A stretch of 64,000 nt of DNA, from positions 1,426,001 through 1,490,000 of the forward strand of contig PYIU01000004.1 of NCBI GenBank assembly GCA_003415625.1, read 5' to 3'. Shown one piece after another: positions 1 to 10,791 of this stretch; positions within the stretch are counted from its first letter, which is position 1; each line of letters begins with the position of its first letter. The notes beneath the pieces are model-generated. The model was not told the origin of the DNA, searched no databases, and saw only the letters and a program-made list of their open reading frames with translations. The position numbers and the translations under genes are program-made. Source of the stretch: Aquanectria penicillioides (Eukaryota; Ascomycota; Sordariomycetes; Hypocreales; Nectriaceae).

Positions 1-152
1 GACACACAAAAAGTGGGCACGACGATCCCGGCTCAACGCAGGTCATCAGAGGCAGTCATCCTCAGCGCATACAATGTATTATGCATTACAGAATATCTAG
101 GTATGTACGTGTACGCGCACGCCGCAGGATTTGATGACGGTCGCTGGCGGCC

Positions 153-2631
153 TCAACTCAGCGTAAACTCCTGACTTGTCCCCTCAAAGGCCGAGATGGA
201 CCCCAGGATGTTCCTTGAATCGCCATAATATTTGACGCGGTATGTGCCCTTCTCGGCATTGCCGCCTGTCTCCCAAGTGATATCCACCTCGCTATACCCC
301 AAGAGCCAATTTGTACGTCGCCAGGAATAGACCAGGAACCAATCCGCGTCGTCTCGGATCCGTGTCCAGGCCCCGTCGATCTTCTGCTCAATCGCCGCAA
401 AAGTGCCCTCTAAGCGAAGATTGTTCCGTGGGTTTGCGCCCTGGAAGGTTACATTCACCAAGCTCCCCAGGGCGGCAGAAACAGGTTGTTCCAGGACCTT
501 GCCGAAGGAAGACCCGATCGGCGCAGTGTCATACACGACTCCTGTGATGAATGAAAGGGAATCGTCGCGGTTGTCCGGAGGCAAGGTTCCCTGGTCGGGG
601 TGCTTGCTGGAGCCTGGAGCGAGGTATCCCAGGTTCGTCACCGTCAGGTTAATGTACGCATCCAGTTCATGTGGACCGTAGAGCGTCGATGCGCCCTCGT
701 AGCGCTGGACCAAGTATTCTTCGGGGGTTGCAACGTAGTGCGCGTACGTGTTGGCCGGGCCGCCCAGCACCACAATTGGGTCGTCGTCCAGGAAGCTCGT
801 TGCCTCTTCAGCAACTGCATTCCTCCATCTGCGCCCGCTCATCGTTGTAGCTTCACTAGGGCTGATGATGATGAGAAATTGGCCGACGCGAAGCACTTGG
901 ATGTCTACAATGTTTGGCGTCCAAGCATACGGTTGTGTGATCTCGCCCACGTCCAGCAGGATTGGCTTGGTGCCCTGGCATGCCTTCTGCGCAGCCGAAG
1001 GAGTCTTGAGGAAGCCCGACGCAACTGCCCACAGCGGATTCGCATCTGCTTCACCCGAGTCGCCCTGAGTAAAGTCAAAGAATCCAGGCCAGTCGCTGGT
1101 ACCGGCGGCGAAGGAGTAACCGAATGCAGCAGGGCATGTTTTCGCCTTTGTTCCGTTTGGCAGGAGGAACTCCCAAAACGTCATGTTATGGAAGAAATGG
1201 AAACTCTTGACGGTTGATCCTACAACCGGCGTGGTAGACGATTCCAGAGAATCCTGTTGTTTTTTTTTCTCTTGGTCAGCTAACATCCTCGAATGAATGA
1301 ATACCACCAAACTTACGTAGGCTGCTCGAGCTCCAACATACTGCCGACGCCCAATCTCGTAACAACTTGAAACGCCAAGGTCAAGCTTCCGAAACTCGGG
1401 TCCTCTGCCGTGACAGTTTTCTGCCTTTCCGTCCGCACACGTGCTATTTTCGTAGCTACACTGATCGCCCGTACCATCGTCGCAATAAGCGCCAAGTGTG
1501 TTGGGCGTTGTATCCCCGACATTGGCCTGGCTGAAGCCAGCCACGAATCCGTCTGCAGCGGAATCGTCACTCTCCATTGCACTCTCAAACATCCATGCTG
1601 CAACTCCTTTGTTGTCTCCTGCGACATGGGTATTGTTTCCAAGGAGAGAAGTTCCGTGAACGGGAAGCCATGTCAGGACACCGATGTTCTTGCTATCGGA
1701 TGCTCTCTGGAAACGGAGAAGAGTGAGGGTGGTATCGATTTGGGCACTATACTTGGCTCGCTCCGATGCCGGGTTTTGCGAGTACGACCAGGGGGATCTA
1801 TTGATTGCAGCATCAGTAACTTCTGCTGTTGCCACGTCAATGTAGCCCTTGAAAATTGTCAGTAACTTTTGTTCTTGTCAACAAAAAATGTTTTTTTTTG
1901 GAATAAATGCTGACTTCTGTGAGGTTTCCATGAGCCCGTTTGATAGATAGCACTGCGCCATCAACAATAGCTTGGTAACTCTCTTTGCTGAAACCTAAAG
2001 TGGAGAGTTGAGGCAGCAGATAGTTGAACCAACCGCCTGGACCCGCATGGGAATGTGTTCCTGTGACTGCGACATTGTGTTGGGTGTAAACCGAATACTC
2101 ATCCCCAAGAGCCGCAAGCGCATCCATAATACCATAGCGCATCGCAGTATCTCCAGATTGCACATCTAGAACGAGATATATGAAGCGATCATCGGGATTG
2201 TCTACGTCTGCGACGATAAATGCGCGGCTGTAGACGCGCTGTCGCAGTCCGCTGCCGACTTGGTCGAAATCAGCGTATCCGGCCAACTGGTTACATCAGC
2301 CTATTTCATCCATACCGACAAAGCGGGCATGCATACACGGATCTCAACCTTGTGGAGTTTAGCCTCAATGATCTGGTTTGATGGACAAGGTTCTTACCAC
2401 TGGGCCGGTTATATCAGCCTTCCCAACACCAATCAAGTATTTGTCGCCCTTGGTAGTGGCTCTTTCTTTGAGCTTCGTAGCCCCTTCTTCGGAGAAGATT
2501 CCCTCGAAATCGATAGGCGCTGGGCTAGCGTAAGCAGTGAGAGCGCAGAACAGCAATATCATTGAGACAATCATAATGAGCCGATTCCCAGGCCAGGCGA
2601 GGGCGTGCCAACCCGTACGACCCAGAGCCAT
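153..2631 (-). CDS. Neutral ceramidase (four exons)
   Basis: Hydrolyses ceramide to sphingosine and fatty acid; family members are secretory or membrane-bound. The start is the ATG at 2631-2629. Exons are about 2631-2398, about 2291-1915, 1847-1317 and 1253-153; the first acceptor is the least certain point. Residues about 17-36 form a hydrophobic signal or anchor segment. Visible family motifs are GKADITGP near the start of the mature protein, GTHSHAGPGG (zinc-binding His region) in exon 2, and NVGDTTPNTLGAYC in exon 3, which corresponds to the amidase signature NxGDxSPNxxGxxC. The C-terminal beta-sandwich ends in EGTSQEFTLS. The catalytic Ser position of the signature is Thr here (codon 1506-1508). 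Intron 3 (1254-1316) is 63 nt and has no stop in frame. Family assignment is firm; activity is less so because of the Thr. Confidence 0.92.
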
Positions 2632-3972
2632 GGTGTGTAAATGCCGGTGCAACCCTGCAACGTGTCTTGGCTGGGCTGATTACGCCTATCTCAATCAATA
2701 CCCTAGAAATCAGTTGTTTTTCTAAATAAAACAACGATGAGCCATTGCAGACAGAGAAATACTTGGAGGCGGAACCGCCCCATCTTATATAAACTTGAGC
2801 CAGCTACGCATGTCCTAGTTTGAATGCACGAGCCGCGGGTGCCATATTACGTATTTAACTAGGAAATATTGAAGTGATGAAAGGAACCCCTTTGCATTTG
2901 TCGAATAAAAAGCGTGGGGCGGCGGTGAAGAACCTGGCGTGGGTTGTTGTCAATGATAGCAACTCGCTTATCCAAGGAAGAACGTGGTTCTGATGCAACC
3001 TCACGTCACAAGGGATGATAGGCGAAGCAGCGACGCACTGCGGGGAAGAGTCTTGATGGTGTCGAAGGGTCATGTGCGAATGAATTCTTGAGTATCGGGA
3101 CATCCGGAGGGACGCTCGCCGAGGCTTTTATCCCAATCGACTATCCTGATTCTAGTTGTCATCGCCTATGCCGCTAGGCAAAGTCCACGAAAAGGGAAAA
3201 TCCCCCGTGAAGAGAAGATAAGCTCACGCGCAGTTGCCAAGTTGGGACGACCAGTGCGATCATTTTTATCTCGTCACAACTAGTGTTCTGGTAACCAGTT
3301 GATCTGTCGCTCTGGCCGTTGCGAGCGTCGTGTTCGCATCGAACGAGTGTGGGTGGCCTCTGCGAACGGCATTGAGAAAGCCAAGATGTCAATGACGACA
3401 ATGACGAGTGGTAGGATGCGGCAGTATGTCTATCGCCCCATGCGAATCTCCATACCCCCACTCTGCTATGAGCCGTGTTTTTATTTTTATTTCTCGGTAA
3501 CCTCTATTGTGTCCAATTGAATCGGTTGATTATCCTTTGTCGTGGTGTCAGTATCATGCGACTAGGATTGATACCCCCAGAAAGGGGTTAAACTTACCAC
3601 GCGAGGTAGAATCCTTTAATAACTCTTAGGCTTCAATCTAAATCATATTCTTATTTACCTTTCGTTTTCAATTTTATCGTCTTTGTTCTACACATATCGA
3701 GTTAGCTCTCGGCCCATGAGGACCCATCTTTCAGGTCAGAAAGCCTTGAAAATAAACCGAGCCAAGCTCATCGGGCCGGGTTTGAGTGACGTTTGTATAC
3801 TCTGCAAGGCTAACTTGGTATCCACACAATTTACAATTATCCTGCGATATTGAAGGGGCATTCGAACACCCGATCTAAGTCTATGAAGATGTATTATTCC
3901 GAACATGCCGCCTCTTGTGAATCGAGCAACGGCTTTCCAAAAGCAAAAAGAAAATACGACATTGATGCTCAA
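2632..3972. other. Intergenic region upstream of the ceramidase gene
   Basis: About 1.3 kb between the ceramidase start and the 3' end of the SAT4-type gene. It must hold the ceramidase promoter and the terminator of the neighbouring gene. I see only short, unconvincing ORFs and AT-rich stretches (about 3600-3700), and no recognisable gene. Confidence 0.5.
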
Positions 3973-5782
3973 TCATGCGCCATCCCCTGCGTTTCCTATA
4001 CTCGGTTGTCCCTTTCCTTTCGTTTCCCGCGGCTGTTTGTTGGTATATTCCACCGTCACTGTTGTCGTCTGAAGGATTGCCTTTGAATTTGTGCCCCCCA
4101 CAATCGCCTTTTCTGAGTCGCTGTCTCCCCAGGCTATAGCTTCTTCGCCGTGACCGCCGCCCATTATTTCAGATCAGTTTTTCCCATCACCGGCCCCAGG
4201 GCAATCGGCTCGCCTACAATGCCCTCCTCCGCATCGAACTGTGAATACTGGTGTCGGTCGCGTCGCGATTGAGAGGAGGGGGCAAAGTTTCGGCTCGGGG
4301 CTTTTGAGTTCTCGTTCGTCCTGGTCTTGCTACCGTATCGTGACTCTCCAATGAGTTTGGGGGCAACATGTTTGAAGAACTTTCTGAGGGTGGGCGTTGA
4401 GGCGCAAATGATGATCAAATTTGATTCGATGATGCTAAGACTTTGTCAGTACTCAGAGGAACACTAACGACAATTGCCACTTACATCCAAACACTAGGCC
4501 AAGAGACTTCCCACGTCACATCTGCCGTGTTCAAGAGTGACGGCAAAAGACACACTCGGACAATAGATGTGACGACAGTCAAAGAACCGATGCAAAAGAT
4601 CCCAACAACCCAATTTTCTGCCGTCGGGGGATTTGTAGATTAATCACCATCCGAATTGGGAGAACAAATAGGATTAGGTCGGATACAATGTTTGCAACGG
4701 CAGTCGCAATGTATAGGCTCGGGCGGTTGATGCAGTCTCCGTCCGTTATCCTTACATCCCAGTTCATCGCGATTGGTCGGCATGCAAAGACGATTGGGAA
4801 GAAAATCCCAATGGTATATCCTATAATGAGGATAATGGTTGCCCAAGTCGCCATCTTAAACCATCGTTGGGGCGACAGTCGAAGGTAGAAGATCAGGAGA
4901 GCGATTTTGGCCAAGGATCCACAGACAATGTAGATGAAGGCAGCGAGATAAACGTCCTACGTGAAATCATTGTTAGCCCAATGCCGGCAGGAACCGCGAT
5001 GCCGATGGGAGAAATGACACTGGAGATGTCACTTACTAATAAGTATATGTTGAACGTTTCAAGTGGTATTTCCCAAGCATGGATTCCTCCAGCCCCAGCT
5101 GCGAACATGTCTAGCAGCAGGTTAGCAATGATCACTCACGCATTGTCAGGCCCAACTCACGAATACATAGTCCGATAGTCGCAAGAGCCGTTAACTAGCG
5201 ATATGATATTAGCAACTTTAACTCATATTCTTACTCAATCATGTCTCGAATGGGCACGACAGCTCTTGTGCTCCTTGGTGTTGTTGTTGTCGTTGGTGGT
5301 GGTGGTTGATATGAGGACAGGTCTGAGATGCCACAAAATAGAAAGCAATGTGAGGCGCATGCGCAAGTCATCCAAAACTTACCCAAGAAAATATTAGAAG
5401 AACTAAACCACCTTGCCGTTAGCTCCGTGCCGTTAATCCATTGTCTCCAGTTGATTCTCCAAACTTTGCTGCTACAGATGCGGACGAAGAACCAACAATG
5501 TGCCCGACCGGTCGGAGAATTTTGACAGCGCGTAGCGCCACCAGCGACTGGCACCAGAAGAGTTGAGGATGAAAAAGTTGGCTCACCATCATCAACGCCC
5601 ATTCCTCCTACTAGAAAAATCTTGACATACATCCTTTGCACAAAGCAGAGGAAAGAGAATGCCGTGAGGAACGTGGCAACGTAGTAACATTGTGGCACCG
5701 CGACCCTCTGCGGGTGGTCGAAATCGACGACATAGTCCTCTGGGGGGGACAGGACCGTGACTACGCCATTAACGACAGGCAT
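3973..5782 (-). pseudogene. SAT4/Pth11-type rhodopsin-domain membrane protein, frameshifted
   Basis: This is a fungal seven-helix integral membrane protein of the rhodopsin-domain (SAT4) family; members include Pth11-like receptors, and most have unknown ligands. The ATG is at 5782. The N-terminus carries hydrophobic YYVATFLTAFSFLCF, then MFAAGAGGIHAWEIPLE, DVYLAAFIYIVCGSLAK, the family hallmark YLRLSPQRWF, and further helices with FFPIVFACRPI. Two frame changes are needed to follow the family pattern. At about 4600-4604 the frame must move so that SLTVVTSIVRV and the IICASTPTLRKFFKH helix follow. At about 4163-4172 it must move to reach the tail WGDSDSEKAIV..ILQTTTVTVEY. Both look like loss of one base. 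The exon pattern between 5230 and 5600 is not resolved. It could be a recent pseudogene or carry sequence errors. Confidence 0.75.
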
Positions 5783-8139
5783 GTTGACTGACAGACGACG
5801 ACCAGCATTCGAAGAGTGTCAACATTGGACAGAGCGTCGGCTTCGTTGTGGGAAAGAGAAAAACCACTTGGCGAAAAAAGAGGAGCAATACGACGACAAT
5901 GTCCAAGGACGGGACGGGGGAGGGTTCAAATGACATTTCGGAGGCAGACCCGAAGACGTCAACTCGCTTCTCCATTCGCCCTGCGTCACTGCAAAACGCG
6001 CGGTCTCGAAACTACACTACGACCTTGCAACGCCCCCTATGCAGGTTGGTCACCCAGTCTTTGCCTGTCCCCAGAGGCGGCCGCCAAGGCCGGCCTGACG
6101 GGGAGATTGACACAATACCTTGATACGAACATCCTCCTAGGATGCCTTCGCGAGTGTACCAGTCGGGCCCTTCTTCTTTTCCCCCTTGCTTAGATTGCTT
6201 CCTACCACCATTAGCTTGAGCATTCCTGCTCATAGTCGCTGTGCTAACTCCAGGCCCAGCGAGGCTGTCGAGGTGGGTGGACGGCTTCCGAGGCAGAAAC
6301 CACAGGTATCCACGTTGACGCCCATTAGACATCAGAGGATGCACTCCTTCGGGCTAAACAGCAAGCCATAGGCGCCCTGTGCAGGATCCTGTTTGGACTG
6401 GCTTCTGGAACTTGTCAAAGAGGACGCCCTACCGCAGATAGGTCCCGAGCGCCTGGTTGGACGAGACCAACATGCATACTTTCGTAGATTTTTCTGTTGT
6501 CAGCCACATGGCTTGATCCCGATTGAGTTCGTAGTGGTGCGAACATCGATGGATGATGGCTTCTACATCGTCGTTTCACGCAGCCGCCAGCTCCAACTCC
6601 ATCTTCAAGCCCAAGCCCAAGCCCAAGCCCAAGCCCAGCCCATCCCAAAGCAGCCAAAGGCAGCGTGTGCCCTGGTTCACACCACCACAGGACATAACGG
6701 GGTCCCTTGAAACGCAATCGTCTCACTGGGCGCGAGTCCCCGTCAGAAGGCAGCATCCGCCCCTCGGGTCAGAAGCAGGTACTTGCTGTCGTCTTGCTGG
6801 TGAATTCCCCAGCTCTGCGTTAGTTTTCGCGTCTTAAACCAGCATTGTTTTAGGGCTATTTTAGGCCCTGGTGCCGACAAGGGATCCGGGGTAGGGATCT
6901 ACGTGCCGAGAGGGGGGACGGCTGAGAATCATTGGAGCCTTGCAAATCCCTGGCTGGGCTTGGCTCCAATTTGCGGCCTGGACGTTGCAGCGGTACGTAC
7001 TGTGTCGTCGTTGCATTGGTTGCATTGTTGTCGTCTCCATGTGAGATTATTACAAGGATGTTCGTTGATCAGCCACCTATGCCCGGGATCTTGATCCTTT
7101 CGCCAAGCGATCCTCGCTGCCAGATGGAAAATCTCATCTCCAGACTCCAGTTCTCTGTACCCCAGCGGATCGAAATCGCCAAAAAAGAAACGATCGAGGG
7201 GGGGAAAAGTGACAGATCGAGCCTAACCTCCGGCCAAAGTCAAAATTAAGAATTTAAGCCCTAAAAAAAGGTTTGTCAAAATGCTAGCGAGCTTCGATTA
7301 AGTATATATATATTCGTTTGCTAGCGTCGCCCCTGGCGAGGGAAAAATAACACAGCCAACACTCACTAGCAAACATCCCCGGAGGCGGCTTGTTAGCTTC
7401 CCCCTCACTCTAAAGTCCCTACGTATACGCAACTCAGGGCTCCCCGGACTCGACCAACAGTCGCCAAGGATTCGGGTGGCATGCAGGACGGCTCCATTTA
7501 CTTCTTCCAGCAAACCGCATGCACGCGCAAGATACTCATCACAGTACCGCACGTATCCTTGGCAATCAACGTGGCCGAAGGAGTGCATCCCTCAGACACA
7601 ATCCTCGCGGTGCTAAGCCTCGTGGGAATCTCTTGGGTTTAATATCAACAGATAGGACCCTGAGGACGAACGCCGAAAGACACGACCGTTCACAAAGTGA
7701 CTACGTCGTACTGAAGTCTAAAAGAGCAGCCGTCCTTGGAACATCTTCAACACAAGTAGGAAGCCACCGGCCCCACCACCCTTCTGTGCGTGACCCTGTC
7801 TGTCCTGATACATCCCGGTGGGCCATCAGGAACAAGATTACCGTGCCTAAACATCAAGCTCAGTGGCTTCCTGGCCCGCTATCAGCATGGCAAAGGATTA
7901 ATCCTCTCCACCGGAAACCAACAGCAGGTGCCAGCATGTTGCCGAGCAGGCCCCGGTATTTCCGGACTGAGAGATGAGGCTAGATAGGATGGCACTCTCC
8001 AATAAGTACGACAGCAGGTCGCCGAATCGAAGCGAAGTCCTCTGGCGTCCTTCCCCGTTCTGAGTGAGGTTCCTCTTCTTCTCCCCTCCTCGACTCTACT
8101 TGGACCACGTTCGTTTCAGCTTTCTCCAACCCCGAAAAG
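5783..8139. other. Long intergenic region with an AAGCCC repeat
   Basis: About 2.4 kb between two divergent genes. It contains a hexanucleotide tandem repeat (AAGCCC, about five copies, 6606-6638) and a TATATATATA stretch near 7306. ORFs up to about 150 codons exist, but they are low in complexity and lack any family pattern. The right end should hold the promoter of the oxidase gene. Confidence 0.5.
6606..6638. repeat. AAGCCC hexanucleotide repeat
   Basis: About five tandem units with no associated gene. Confidence 0.85.
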
Positions 8140-9925
8140 ATGAAGCTCAACCTTGGACTCTTCGCGTCCGCGGCCATCACTCTTTCTCAGTCTGCTCCCG
8201 CCAGTGCAACCCAGTGTCACAAATGTGTAAGTCAATCGCAAGCCTCCAATCCTTAGTCCTTGTTTCTTTGTCGTGGCGGCCGCCACAGATCCCTTAGTGG
8301 GAAGCAAGCATAGTCTATGTGCTTCACCTGTTGCCGCAGTACCCGCTCCAACCTCTCTTCGCCCATTTCAGTCACCTTTTTCCTCCGTATCTTGTCTGGC
8401 AAGAGAAATCTAACGCATTGGTTTAGTGTACTGAGCTTGCCAAGGCTGGTTTGGGCGAGAAGATCCTCCTCCCTAACCAGGACCTTTACCAAGTTCGTCT
8501 GGGCTCTTACTGGTCTATCTCGGCAGCTTTGGAATCATGGTGCTATGCTCTTCCTGAGACTGTCGAAGATGTATCCACAATCATGAAGGTCATCTCCAAG
8601 AACCAGTGTCAGTTTGGTATTCGCGGAGGCGGCCATGGTTCATTCCCTCTATCAAATGCTGTTGAGAACGGCATTACCGTAGACATTGGTATGTTCATAC
8701 ACTGATCTTGTATTTTGCCTTGTTCCATTTTCGATTTTTTTTTTCTAACTTTTTAGGATACATGAACGCAACTACCTATGACGAGGATAGAAATCTTGCC
8801 CTTATTCAACCTGGTGGTCACTGGCAAGACGTCTACGACACCCTTTCTCCTCACGGCGTCACTGTTGCTGGTGGCCGTGCTGGCACTGTCGGCGTTGGTG
8901 GATTCAACACTGGCGGCGGAATCTCTTTCCATGCCGCCTCTCACGGATTCTCCTGCGACAATGTAGCAAACTATCAGCTTGTCCTCGCTGATGGAACAAT
9001 CACCAATGCTAACCATACCCACAATTCCGACCTGTTCCAGGCCATGAAGGGTGGCAGTGGCAACTTCGGTCTCATCACTCGCATCGACATGTACCCCATC
9101 TCTTTCGTCGACAAGTCTGACCCCGTCATCTGGGGCGGCAACCTCCTCTACGACGAGTCCAAGGGCGATGCTGTCATTGAAGCCCTGGTTGACTTCACCA
9201 ACAACATTCCCAAAGACGAGAACAGCAGCTCCATTGTCTACTGGGCGTATCTCCCCGCCCTGGGTGGAACCATTGTCAACGCTGCGATTGAGAACACCAA
9301 GGCCCTGGTGAAGCCCGCAGCCTTTGATGGCTACTATGCCATCGAGGCGGCCAACGACACCACCGAAGTTAACCAGATGTCCGCCGTCACCAAGGCCTTG
9401 GGCTCTGGACAGCCTTCTGGTTTCCGAAACATCTGGTTCACCAGCACTTGGGACAACGACGCCGACATCATGAAGTACGCCGTCGAGAAGTACACCATCC
9501 TCAACCAGGACCTGGAGAAGCTCATGCCCGCCAACGAGTCCGGCCTGAACACCCTCTGCATGTTCCAGCCCGTGAGTCGTGCGGCCGTTGACAAGGGCGT
9601 TGCCAACGGTGGAAACGCCATGGGCCTTGACCGATACGAGGACAGCGGAATCCTGTTCTTGGTCACCTGGGCTGCCTATGAGGAGGAGCACGAGACTGCC
9701 GCCTACCCTCTCATGAAGGCCTTTATCGAGGATGTTGAGGCCCAGGCCAAGCAGCTCGGAGTGCTTCGAGAGTGGAAGTTCCTCAACTACGCCCACCTGA
9801 CCCAGGATGCTCTTGCTACTGTTGGTGACAGTGCCATCGAGATCCTTCAGGATGCCAGCAAGAAGTACGACCCCAAGGGCGTTTTCCAGACTCTCCGACA
9901 GTCTGGATTCAAGGTCCTCTTTTAA
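8140..9925 (+). CDS. Secreted FAD-linked oxidoreductase, berberine bridge enzyme-like
   Basis: An FAD-dependent oxidase of the PCMH/BBE family (505 aa). Exons are 8140-8226, 8427-8688 and 8757-9925; phases agree at both introns. The N-terminus MKLNLGLFASAAITLSQ is a signal peptide, so the protein is probably secreted. The motif GIRGGGHG holds His99, the position used for covalent FAD attachment in this family. GGFNTGGGISF and GFSCDNVANY follow in the FAD-binding domain. The C-terminal BBE domain shows NYAHLTQDALATVG and KKYDPKGVFQ. Substrates in the family range from oligosaccharides to alkaloids and polyketides, and nothing nearby indicates which applies. It stands alone rather than in a biosynthetic cluster. 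Confidence 0.92.
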
Positions 9926-10243
9926 TTTCTGGGCAATGGATCTTTTTTTTTTTTTTGGCTTTGAGGGAACATGTAAATATTAGTAGTATAAATGCTCACA
10001 GCTAACTCCCGAGCCACGACCTCTGTATGAACATCTGGGCAATGCTAGAATTCGCGTAAAAAACTATCGATCATGGGATCAAGTATAAATAAACATTGGA
10101 TTTAAGCTTTCATATGAGATCATATCTGCATATCAACATTGTCAAAGACATCCCCGTTCCAGACCTGACCCAGTCACTCTTCCGTCCCCGGCGCGGCCCC
10201 CAACCAGGTGCAGCTCATATTGTGTGTTGAAATGCCGTTTTTT
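9926..10243. other. Convergent 3' region
   Basis: 318 bp between the 3' ends of the oxidase and the small mitochondrial protein gene. It holds a T-run just after the oxidase stop and AT-rich sequence suited to 3' end formation. Nothing else is seen. Confidence 0.5.
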
Positions 10244-10510
10244 TTATTTCTCCGATCCGAAGATTTGCGGCCAGTAGTTGTAGAAGACATAAGTGTCGAC
10301 ACAGGCGCTGACGGTAAGGCCCACAATGACATTGCGACGAGTGCGTGGGCTGAGGTTGGCCCACCTCCACTTCGAAGGGTTCGAGGTCGACGAAATTCCA
10401 TCAGCAGCAGCGAGCGGCTTCAGTAGAGGCGCGGCCGTGGAGAAGGTGGCGCGGCGCATAGCGAGGGCACCAGATGTGGCTGCAATTCTGCTGGAGATAA
10501 GAAACGACAT
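10244..10510 (-). CDS. Small mitochondrial inner-membrane protein (88 aa)
   Basis: A single-exon ORF with ATG at 10510. The N-terminal 30 residues are rich in Ser, Ala and Arg without acidic residues (ATSGALAMRRATFSTAAP), a typical mitochondrial presequence. The conserved-looking C-terminal half is SPRTRRNVIVGLTVSACVD followed by TYVFYNYWPQIF, giving one membrane span and a short aromatic tail. Size and layout resemble accessory subunits of respiratory complexes, for example small cytochrome c oxidase subunits, but I cannot name the subunit. It lies head-away from the Srs2 gene, 281 bp upstream of the latter's stop. Confidence 0.7.
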   Translation of the reverse strand: MSFLISSRIAATSGALAMRRATFSTAAPLLKPLAAADGISSTSNPSKWRWANLSPRTRRNVIVGLTVSACVDTYVFYNYWPQIFGSEK

Positions 10511-10791
10511 GATGGTGAGACAAGGAATTTGATGGTGAGATATGTTGGGAACTTGGTCAGGTAGTTCAATAGACTTTGAATTGATGGATCTAATGTTTTG
10601 GAATCAGTAGGCAAGGAATTATTTTGTCTATTTATACATGTTCCTCATAGTTGGCACGCCCCAAACACAAGATAGTGTTGCATTATGCTTAAGCGTAAGC
10701 TTGCAAGTTATGGTGCATCAGCCTAACACACCACCACGGATTCCTCTGAAATAGCAATAACAGGTCCCCGATATTCTCCGATTGCTTTTAT

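Noticed and set aside
3850..3880. tRNA T-arm-like sequence near TTCGAAT
   Set aside because: The flanking bases do not pair as a T stem and no matching acceptor or anticodon arm is found.
7519..7977. 152-codon plus-strand ORF upstream of the oxidase
   Set aside because: Basic, low-complexity composition typical of chance ORFs; no family pattern.
8753..9796. 347-codon open frame on the minus strand
   Set aside because: Antisense shadow of the FAD oxidase gene, with Val/Gly/Leu-rich low-complexity text.
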